DNA from: JANQUM01 sp047630355
GTDB taxonomy: Bacteria > Bacteroidota > Bacteroidia > Cytophagales > Spirosomataceae
DNA: 9,471 nt
Direction: 5' to 3'
Assembly: GCA_047630355.1 (NCBI GenBank)
Contig: JBLHXN010000127.1
Span: 1-9,471 of the forward strand
Position numbers and translations under genes: made by a program. Position 1 is the stretch's first letter, and the number at the start of each line of letters is the position of its first letter. Under the pieces are notes generated by a model, which was given only the letters and a program-made list of their open reading frames with translations, was not told where the DNA came from and did no database searches. Of this stretch, positions 1-5,903 are shown in pieces.

Positions 1-804
1 TATAAAAATTTGAGTCATGTTTAGATAGAGTAATAGATTCTCCCTTAATTAGATCTCCAACTTTTTTCGATAGTATATTAGGTTCAACGTATATCGAAGC
101 GTCATACCTAGAGATACACTGGATTTTCCCACCCATATCTACATGAACACTAAGCCGTTCTTTCTTGAATTTAACTTCTTCTTGCTTTCTTTTTAACTCC
201 AACTTTAGACGTTCTTCTTCTTGCTGTTTTTGCAAAGCAATTTCATTTTCCTTAATTACACGAGCCCTTTCTGCTGCTATATAGTTTAGTGTTGCTTCTT
301 CCTCATCCCTAATATAATCAGCTGCTACGTAATCAATAGCTTTTGTTGAGCCAGATAAAGGAAACTTATAATCAGCTTGACCGCAGCGACTTTTTAACCT
401 CATATAGACTAAGGAGTAACTTTTCAATTTTTCAAGTAAAGAAATATATGATAAATCTGAGTACCTATCGTCGAAAAACCAAACTTCGCTTCCTACATTT
501 GTTGACGAGGTCATAGAATATAAATTATCATCTCCGTCAAACTTTAAAATTATTCTTTTGTCATCGCATCCAGCGTAGCCACCGTCAGCGATAAAGATAT
601 TCAGATCTTTACTTTCAAGAAAGTAGTTAATAATCAGTACAGGGGATTGATATGGCATGCTACCTCCAGAACCTATTACCTTCGCAACTTTATACTTGCC
701 ATCAAACTCATTTCCATCTAATTTATATATCCACTGCTGAGCCTGCGAATAAATCGTAAAATTTAAAAATACAACTGCTGTAAAAAAAACGACTTGTTGT
801 TCAT
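1..804 (-). CDS. secreted protein of unknown function, 3' end off the window, frameshifted at a T8 run
   Basis: An open frame enters from the left edge and stays open to about position 790 on the minus strand, but it has no usable start. The only well-placed ATG (802-804) is in another frame and reads 13 codons to a stop. One extra T in the run of eight (782-789) joins the two, giving MNNKSFFF, a hydrophobic stretch and the signal-peptidase site YSQA|QQ at residues 19-24. In this restored numbering, residues 25-160 form a mixed domain (FIADGGY 71-77, GSTKAIDY 152-159). Residues about 165-217 are very rich in Glu, Lys, Arg and Gln and are probably a coiled coil. Residues about 220-268 resemble the start of a bacterial SH3 domain (SIYVEP, KVGDLIKGE). 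The protein is probably exported to the periplasm or cell surface. The DNA is visibly more AT-rich than the genes further right. I do not recognise the family. The frameshift could be a sequencing error, phase variation or gene decay. Confidence 0.7.
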
Positions 805-867
805 ATTTTCAATTGGACTATTTGTAAATTAAATAATGTGCGTAAATTTAAATATCAAATTCAAAAC

Positions 868-937
868 ATACTGCTGTGCGACTTCCAGCTTGTAGCCGTT
901 AGAGTGAATCTGGGGTTCTCAGCGGAATTTGCGAACC
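868..937. repeat. possible dispersed intergenic repeat (GC-richer block)
   Basis: Between the leftmost gene and the DUF3820 gene lies a block clearly richer in G and C than the AT-rich DNA to its left. It contains cttccagcttgtagccgtt and ctcagcggaatttgcgaacc. All reading frames through it are short or interrupted, so it is not a gene. It reads like a non-coding element of the type scattered through Cytophagales genomes, but this rests on an impression of familiarity and not on a search. No transposase and no clear terminal inverted repeats are visible. The rest of the 805-943 gap holds nothing else I can name. Confidence 0.25.
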
Positions 938-943
938 AAAAAC

Positions 944-1180
944 CTATCCCAACCGATTCGCGTACCGCTTTTTCAGTTCTGTAATTATATCCGTCAGACC
1001 GTTAAGTTTTATTTCGTAAACGGTAGAAAGTTGCTGACCTAATTTCCCGGGTGGGAAACCGCCTTTTCGCATGAACCATTCTAAATAGCTAATGGGTAAA
1101 TCTGCCAAAAGTGTATTTTTATACTTACCGAACGGCATTCGGTGAGTGACAATTTCTTTGAGTATTTCGGTGTTCATCAT
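944..1180 (-). CDS. DUF3820 family protein
   Basis: A 78-residue protein with the hallmark pattern of DUF3820: MPFGKYKNTLLADLP at 15-29, YLEWFMRKGGFPPGKLG at 32-48 and YEIKLNGL at 55-62. The family's Pfam label mentions a quorum-sensing-regulated virulence factor, but that is historical, and no function is established for the Bacteroidota members. The same MPFGKYKG..L.DLP..YL.W pattern occurs as a C-terminal module in some DEDD exonucleases (the ExoX-like C-terminal region), so a nucleic-acid link is plausible but inferred. Length is typical for a stand-alone member. Two adjacent ATGs (1178-1180 and 1175-1177) could both serve as start, and the choice changes one residue only. The gene lies downstream of a terminator and is therefore probably transcribed from its own promoter. 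Confidence 0.85.
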   Translation of the reverse strand: MMNTEILKEIVTHRMPFGKYKNTLLADLPISYLEWFMRKGGFPPGKLGQQLSTVYEIKLNGLTDIITELKKRYANRLG

Positions 1181-1276
1181 GCTTAGTTTAGCTCCCGCTC
1201 CTAATAGTTATCGGGATTCGCAGGCATTCGTATCGCTAAAGTAAAAAGAGGGAAGCAAAGATTCAGTTTTTCGCAC

Positions 1277-1316
1277 AAAAAAACGCTGACTCTGCAAAAT
1301 GCAAAATCAGCGTTTT
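1277..1316 (-). terminator. intrinsic terminator after the small conserved gene
   Basis: A 10-bp perfect stem has arms at 1280-1289 (aaaacgctga) and 1307-1316 (tcagcgtttt) with a 17-nt loop. The loop itself contains TGCA-aaa-TGCA, which can form a nested 4-bp stem. Read on the minus strand, the hairpin ends in a run of seven T (1277-1283), the classic Rho-independent arrangement. It lies 21 bases beyond the stop codon of the 1338-1610 gene, so it ends that transcript and probably the rnr transcript upstream of it. On the plus strand the trailing T run is only four bases, so termination there would be weaker. Confidence 0.85.
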
Positions 1317-1337
1317 CTAAAATATCACTAAAGAGTT

Positions 1338-1610
1338 TCAGCTTTGGTGCGAATCAATCTCTTCCTGAAGTGCTTTTCGCATATCATCATTCAGAATAAC
1401 AGAATCTACTCCGTAGGTTTCTACCGCTACGCCTTTATTGCCTTCGCTGCGAGTGATGGCGTACAGAATCATATTGTCGGAGGGGTTTGACATTCCCTCA
1501 AATCGGTGAACGGCATCTAGCGTAAGATTATCAGTATAACCCTGCTGGTTATAATGTTGCGTAGCTTGACTAAGCGTATCGAAATCTGCTGCTGTTGGTG
1601 AAGTTTTCAT
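1338..1610 (-). CDS. small conserved protein of unknown function ('RFEGMSNP' family)
   Basis: A 90-residue soluble protein with no signal peptide or membrane segment. The core HRFEGMSNPSDNMILYAI at residues 35-52, followed by KGVAVETYGVDS (59-70), marks a small family that I recall as common in Bacteroidota. Members are often labelled 'phosphoribosylpyrophosphate synthetase' in databases. At 90 residues it is far too short to be that enzyme (about 310 residues) and no PRPP-binding loop is visible, so that label should not be trusted. The gene starts 71 bases downstream of the rnr stop codon, with no terminator between them, so it may be co-transcribed with rnr. A strong terminator follows it. 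No function can be assigned. Confidence 0.8.
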   Translation of the reverse strand: MKTSPTAADFDTLSQATQHYNQQGYTDNLTLDAVHRFEGMSNPSDNMILYAITRSEGNKGVAVETYGVDSVILNDDMRKALQEEIDSHQS

Positions 1611-1681
1611 GGCTGTAATAGTTGTTTGCTATAGCTATAAAAAATCCGTTCCGCAGACTACCAATGATTCAAGTTTGCTTG

Positions 1682-4021
1682 TTACCGCTTCTTTCTTTTA
1701 CCCTTGCTTTTTCCGCGTGGTTGTGGATTGTTCTTCCGTGGTTTGCGGGAAGAAGGTCTTCCGCCGCCGCCGCCTTTTCCTTTTCGGGGAGAGCCTTTTT
1801 CGATTACTTTATCGCCGATGGCTTCCATCGTCAAATCAATACTGCGGTCTTGCAGATTAGTTTCTTTGATGCTTACTTTTACCGAATCACCGAAGTTAAT
1901 AATCAGTCCGTTTCGTTGTCCGATTAATCGGTAATTATTTGGGTCGTATTCGTAGTAATCATCGTTCATGTCGCGGAGACTGACCATTCCTTCGCAGCCC
2001 GTTCCGTCAATTTCCACAAAGATTCCGAAATCAGTTACGCCCGTAATTACGCCTTCGTAAACTACTTTCCTGTCTTGCAAACTCATGTACTCCACCTGCT
2101 TGTACTTGATAGAAGCACGTTCGGCTTCGGCGGCGAGTTTTTCCTGATCAGATGAATGCTTACACTTCTCGTCATAATCAGCAGTTGCCGGCGATTTTTT
2201 ACCATCAAGGTAATGCTGCAGCAACCGATGTGCCATCATATCAGGATAGCGACGAATCGGCGATGTAAAATGGCTGTAATGATCAAACGCCAAACCAAAG
2301 TGTCCGATTTCCTTGGTAGAATAAATGGCTTTCGACATCGTACGTACCGCCAATTGCTCCAATACATTTTGCATCGGCTTGCCTTCTACTTCCTGAAACA
2401 TGGTGTTCAGCGAGCTTGAAAGTACGTTTTGGTTGTAAGTATTTACTTTAAAACCCATTCGGGCGGCAAACTTAGAAAACGTATCTAATTTTTCGGGGTT
2501 GGGTGGTTCGTGAATACGATAAACCATCGTATTTTCTGAACCATCAGATTTCTTAGTTTCTCCTTTGTCCTTATTCTTTTCTCCTTCGTCTTTTCCAAGA
2601 TTACAGACAAATCTCGCAACTTGCTTGTTGGCAAGAAGCATGAATTCTTCAATAAGTTTGTGGGCATCTTTCCGCACTTTTTGGTAAACGCCAAGCGGTT
2701 TTCCCTGAGCATCAAGATGAAATTTCGTTTCTGCGGTTTCGAAGTTTATCGCTCCGTTTGCAAAGCGTTTCTTCTTTAGAACTTTCGATAGTTCGTTCAT
2801 TTTTTTCAACGATTCGAAATACGGTTTGTCTTCACCCGAAGCACTTTCGGCATCGAGCAAATCCTGAGCTTGTTCGTACGCAAAGCGGCGATCAGAATGA
2901 ATAATACACCGTCCAAACCATTCTTTTTGAATCTCAGTATTTTCGTTGATTTCAAAAATAGCTGAAAACACCAATTTATCTTCGTTCGGACGAAGCGAAC
3001 AAAGTCCGTTTGATAGTTTTTCGGGAAGCATCGGGATGGTTCTATCAACCAAGTAAACCGACGTGGCACGGCTTACCGCCTCGGCTTCCAATTTGGTACC
3101 GGGGCGAACGTAATGCGTAACATCGGCGATGTGAACACCGATTTCGTAATTGCCATTTTCGAGCTTTTTGAAACTCAACGCATCGTCAAAGTCTTTGGCG
3201 TCAGCAGGATCAATGGTGTAAGTCAACACGTCCCGCATATCGCGACGGTTTTTGATTTCCGCATCACTGATTTTCTCCGAAATAGCTTCGCTTTCGTCTT
3301 CCACTTCTTTTGGAAAACGAACGGGCAAACCAAATTCCGCCATGATGGCGTGCATTTCTGCGTTGTTATCGCCCGACTTCCCTAAAACTTCAATTACTTC
3401 CGCCGTGCCTTGTTGGGCAGGCGTTGGGTAAGTCAGTATTTTCACAATTACCAAATCATCAGAAACGGCATCGTGAATGTGGTGTTTGGCGATAAACAGC
3501 GAATCGTGCATACTTTTGCCTTCGGGTTTCAATAAAGCGTAGTTTCCAACCATGCGGATTTTTCCGACAAATTCGGTTTTGTTCCGTTCAATGATTTCCA
3601 CAACTTTCCCTTCGGGATTATTGTTTTTGCGTCCGCTTGAAGACTTCGTGATTCGTACCCGAACTAAGTCGCCGTCGATAGCTCCGTTGAGGTTATCTGC
3701 TTCTACGTAAACGTCGCTCTTTTCATCGTCGTAACGAATAAAAGCAAAGCGGGGATTTACGAAATCGACCTTTCCTTCTACGTCGTTTTTGTTGCTTTCA
3801 ACAGCAGCAGCGGCGTAGCGACCTTTTCCCGTTTGGGTAAGTTTTCCTTCGTCCTGAAGTTCTTCAACAATCAAACGGGCAAAAGTTTGCTCGTCTTTAT
3901 CGGTAATTTTAAGTTGTTCGTATACATCATCGAGGTTGACATCCCGGTGCGTGTTTTTTTGATAATATTCAAATATATTGGCTTTCTGATCTTTCAGTGC
4001 CGTTCTTTTTCTCTTAGCCAT
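1682..4021 (-). CDS. rnr: ribonuclease R (3'-5' exoribonuclease, RNB family)
   Basis: A processive 3'-to-5' hydrolytic exoribonuclease that degrades structured RNA in the cytoplasm. The 779 residues show the full RNase R order. An N-terminal winged-helix region covers about 1-72. Two cold-shock/OB domains cover about 80-240 (VEGKVDFVNPRFAFIR at 81-96, FVGKIRMVGNYALL at 151-164). The RNB catalytic domain covers about 260-605. The metal-binding aspartates lie in IDPADAKDFDDA (270-281), followed by HIADVTHYV (297-305), MLPEKLSNGLCSL (331-343) and HFTSPIRRYPDMMAHRL (584-600). An S1 domain covers about 653-735 (GVITGVTDFGIFVEI at 657-671). The C-terminal tail (741-779) is rich in Lys, Arg and Gly. 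The length fits RNase R better than RNase II. A hydrophilic Lys/Glu insert sits at about 476-497 inside the RNB domain. The start at 4021 (MAKRKRTALKDQ) is the natural one. The nearest upstream gene is a sugar kinase 147 bases away on the same strand. Confidence 0.97.
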   Translation of the reverse strand: MAKRKRTALKDQKANIFEYYQKNTHRDVNLDDVYEQLKITDKDEQTFARLIVEELQDEGKLTQTGKGRYAAAAVESNKNDVEGKVDFVNPRFAFIRYDDEKSDVYVEADNLNGAIDGDLVRVRITKSSSGRKNNNPEGKVVEIIERNKTEFVGKIRMVGNYALLKPEGKSMHDSLFIAKHHIHDAVSDDLVIVKILTYPTPAQQGTAEVIEVLGKSGDNNAEMHAIMAEFGLPVRFPKEVEDESEAISEKISDAEIKNRRDMRDVLTYTIDPADAKDFDDALSFKKLENGNYEIGVHIADVTHYVRPGTKLEAEAVSRATSVYLVDRTIPMLPEKLSNGLCSLRPNEDKLVFSAIFEINENTEIQKEWFGRCIIHSDRRFAYEQAQDLLDAESASGEDKPYFESLKKMNELSKVLKKKRFANGAINFETAETKFHLDAQGKPLGVYQKVRKDAHKLIEEFMLLANKQVARFVCNLGKDEGEKNKDKGETKKSDGSENTMVYRIHEPPNPEKLDTFSKFAARMGFKVNTYNQNVLSSSLNTMFQEVEGKPMQNVLEQLAVRTMSKAIYSTKEIGHFGLAFDHYSHFTSPIRRYPDMMAHRLLQHYLDGKKSPATADYDEKCKHSSDQEKLAAEAERASIKYKQVEYMSLQDRKVVYEGVITGVTDFGIFVEIDGTGCEGMVSLRDMNDDYYEYDPNNYRLIGQRNGLIINFGDSVKVSIKETNLQDRSIDLTMEAIGDKVIEKGSPRKGKGGGGGRPSSRKPRKNNPQPRGKSKGKRKKR

Positions 4022-4168
4022 AAAGGTGTTATAAAATGTAATGAGTGTTTATATAGTAAAAAAGCACACGCTAAAGAGCGGTACTTTATGGGTTATTGGG
4101 AAGTAAAGTAGCAAATTCTATACCCTTAACATAAACAAAATTGTGAGGCTTTGCATTCAAAAACAACT

Positions 4169-5014
4169 TTATCCTTTGTGATAGGTTATTAATCCATCCA
4201 TCGGAGCTTTCAGGATTTGCTTTATTTTGATACCGTGAACGGCGGCTTCAGCTTCCAAAAACGAGCGGTAATAATGAGCGATACTTCCCACAAAGCCAAC
4301 CGGCGTTTTTTCAATGTCAGGATATTTCAACAGGTACTTCTCAAAAAATAACCGAAACGAATTTCTGATTAATTCCTCAATTTCGGGTTGTTCTTTATTC
4401 TCCAGTAAAAATGGAGAGAACGAAGCAAAGTAACGGTTTGGGTTTGGTTTCTGATAAGCGTTTTCTATAACGGGCATGCGGTCAAAAACGCCGTGTTTAG
4501 CTTCAAATAACTGCCTAACCTCCGCTCCCATTTCTTTATGTAAATAACTCAATACAAGCTGTTTACCTAAATAACCGCCGCTACCTTCGTCGCCGAGCCA
4601 AAAACCGAGTGGTGGCACTTGAAACGTAATTTTTTCGCCGTCGTAAAAACAAGAGTTTGAGCCCGTTCCCAAAATGCAGGCAATACCTGCTGACGCTCCG
4701 AAAAGCCCGCGAGCGGCAGCAACCACGTCGCTTTCGATAATGATTTCTTTAGCGTTTGTAAAAACCTTCCGCAACGCTCCCGAAACGATGTGTCGTTTAG
4801 AATCATCTGTGATTCCTGTTCCGTAATAATAAATTTCCGTTATAGCGTTTACAACCAAATTTGGTTCGAGTTGCTCTTTCAGTAACCGAACAATTTGGTC
4901 TTTTCCCTGAAAATAAGGATTTATACCGTCCGTTTTTACCGCGATTTCGGTAATTGACCCGCTGAGTAATCGCCAATCTGTTTTTGTAGAACCGCTTTCG
5001 GCTAATAAAATCAT
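4169..5014 (-). CDS. N-acetylglucosamine kinase-like ATPase (BadF/BadG/BcrA/BcrD family)
   Basis: A cytoplasmic ATP-dependent sugar kinase of the ASKHA fold, 281 residues. Visible motifs are the N-terminal phosphate loop LLAESGSTKTDW (3-14), GINPY (30-34), ESDVVAAARGLFG (94-106) with the probable catalytic Asp96, the second phosphate motif CILGTGSNS (113-121), FWLGDEGSGGYLG (138-150) and the adenosine-motif-like VGFVGSIA (239-246). The arrangement matches the short Bacteroidota proteins annotated as N-acetylglucosamine kinase. GlcNAc phosphorylation would feed amino-sugar or cell-wall recycling, but the substrate is inferred. I chose ATG 5012-5014 because MILLAESGSTKTDW puts the phosphate loop at the very N-terminus, as usual in the family. 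An in-frame ATG at 5071 would add 19 non-homologous residues and lies within an inverted repeat in the divergent promoter region. Confidence 0.85.
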   Translation of the reverse strand: MILLAESGSTKTDWRLLSGSITEIAVKTDGINPYFQGKDQIVRLLKEQLEPNLVVNAITEIYYYGTGITDDSKRHIVSGALRKVFTNAKEIIIESDVVAAARGLFGASAGIACILGTGSNSCFYDGEKITFQVPPLGFWLGDEGSGGYLGKQLVLSYLHKEMGAEVRQLFEAKHGVFDRMPVIENAYQKPNPNRYFASFSPFLLENKEQPEIEELIRNSFRLFFEKYLLKYPDIEKTPVGFVGSIAHYYRSFLEAEAAVHGIKIKQILKAPMDGLITYHKG

Positions 5015-5063
5015 GGTGATTTGGAGATAGATAGTTAGTACGATTGTCGAAAGCTCACAGCCG

Positions 5064-5083
5064 AAAGCCATTACGTTGGCTTT
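5064..5083. promoter_or_regulatory. operator-like inverted repeat in the divergent promoter region
   Basis: The sequence AAAGCCA-ttacgt-TGGCTTT is a perfect 7-bp inverted repeat with a 6-bp spacer. Its right arm overlaps the candidate -33 element of the plus-strand promoter, and the repeat also lies in the leader of the divergent kinase gene. The position fits a binding site for a dimeric regulator, or a small hairpin in the kinase mRNA. No regulator gene is nearby, so the role is inferred. Confidence 0.3.
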
Positions 5084-5107
5084 TCAACAAACCATTCCGT
5101 ATTTTTG
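5076..5107 (+). promoter_or_regulatory. Bacteroidota-type promoter for the outer-membrane protein gene
   Basis: A -7 element TATTTTTG at 5100-5107 matches the Bacteroidota consensus TAnnTTTG exactly. A TTG at 5076-5078 lies 21 bases upstream and can serve as the -33 element. Transcription would start near 5112, leaving a leader of about 50 bases before the ATG at 5166. The start region of that gene is A-rich (gaaacaaattaacac) and lacks a Shine-Dalgarno sequence, as is usual in this phylum. Confidence 0.55.
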
Positions 5108-5165
5108 CCCTCCGTTTTCACTATCCAGTTGACATTATCGTTAGTCAAAGGAAACAAATTAACAC

Positions 5166-5819
5166 ATGAAATTAACAAAACTATTTATATTATTGCTTTT
5201 ACCCGCTCTTACGTTCGGACAAATGAAGCAGGGAAAATTTGTATTGGGCCCGAAAGTTGGCGTGCAAATGACGAGAATTAATATTGTTGATAATCCAACT
5301 ACCATTGAATCTAAAAACCGTTTCGACTTCAACGCAGGAGTTTTCGGTCGGTTGAATTTCGGAAAATTCAGCATTCAGCCAGAAGTAATGTATCAGGAAA
5401 AAGGCGGGAATTTCACTGGTGAAGGAACGCAACAACAAAGCTATCAATACCTCTCAACCCCGATAATTTTGGGATATAAAATTGCTAAAGGAATAAACCT
5501 CGAAGTTGGACCCGAATACAGCTGGGCGTTAAACGCCGGATCTGCCGACAATGACCGGAATATCTATGGCCCAGACGCAAGAAATGATCTGGCACTCGTT
5601 ATCGGAACCCGCATTGACATGCTGGACGCTCTTTCGATGTTTAGTGTGAATATACGTTATGTACAAGGATTGACTAACGTCACCAACCGGACTTCTACAG
5701 CTATTCCACCCGTTCCACTTGATTTCCGCAACCGTACACTGCAACTTTCTATTTCTTACAATTTCTCCGAATATTACAAGTGGTGGAAAAAATATGGGGA
5801 TAAGAAAAAGAAGAAATAA
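5166..5819 (+). CDS. PorT-like outer-membrane beta-barrel protein
   Basis: A 217-residue outer-membrane protein. Residues 1-18 are a clear signal peptide (MKLTKLFILLLLPALTFG, cleavage before QMKQ). The rest has the alternating pattern and turns of a small beta-barrel: GPKVGVQMTRI (28-38), FNAGVFGRLNFGKFSIQPEVMYQEKG (55-80), YLSTPIILGYKIAKGINLEVGPEYSWAL (95-122), and a last strand TLQLSISYNF (191-200). This is the outer-membrane beta-barrel domain seen in many Bacteroidota proteins of the PorT group. PorT itself acts in type IX secretion, but most members have no known role, so no specific function is assigned. After the terminal Phe200 there is an unusual basic tail ending in five lysines. 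The gene has its own likely promoter and is followed 84 bases later by tyrS on the same strand. Confidence 0.85.
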   Translation: MKLTKLFILLLLPALTFGQMKQGKFVLGPKVGVQMTRINIVDNPTTIESKNRFDFNAGVFGRLNFGKFSIQPEVMYQEKGGNFTGEGTQQQSYQYLSTPIILGYKIAKGINLEVGPEYSWALNAGSADNDRNIYGPDARNDLALVIGTRIDMLDALSMFSVNIRYVQGLTNVTNRTSTAIPPVPLDFRNRTLQLSISYNFSEYYKWWKKYGDKKKKK

Positions 5820-5903
5820 TTGCCTCACAATTTCAGGTAAGAGTGAATGAAAGCATTATTGACTTTCTGATCTACTGATTTAAAAGACTTACTGACCATT
5901 TAC

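Noticed and set aside
1236..1243. TACTTTAG on the minus strand as a -7 element for the DUF3820 gene
   Set aside because: It matches the consensus at seven of eight positions, but no -33 element is found at the right spacing. The only TTTG upstream is 12 bases away.
1338..1610. Annotation of the 90-residue protein as phosphoribosylpyrophosphate synthetase
   Set aside because: The protein is less than a third of that enzyme's length and has no PRPP-binding loop. The label looks like a propagated database error.
1630..1639. Ten-base palindrome TATAGCTATA between rnr and the small conserved gene
   Set aside because: A short AT-rich palindrome in AT-rich DNA is expected by chance, and it has no flanking element that gives it a role.
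1704..1934. Open frames on the plus strand opposite the 3' end of rnr
   Set aside because: They lie antisense to conserved RNase R sequence, have low-complexity translations (runs of Pro, Arg or Ser) and lack recognisable motifs.
4058..4080. Hairpin CGCT-aaag-AGCG with a nearby T6 run on the minus strand, as a terminator between the kinase gene and rnr
   Set aside because: The stem is only 4 bp and five bases separate it from the T run. This is too weak to call, so co-transcription of the kinase gene and rnr is left open.
5015..5071. N-terminal extension of the sugar kinase (19 extra residues from the ATG at 5069-5071)
   Set aside because: The extension has no kinase motif and would move the phosphate loop away from the N-terminus. 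Its start codon lies within the inverted repeat of the divergent promoter region. The ATG at 5012-5014 fits the family length.
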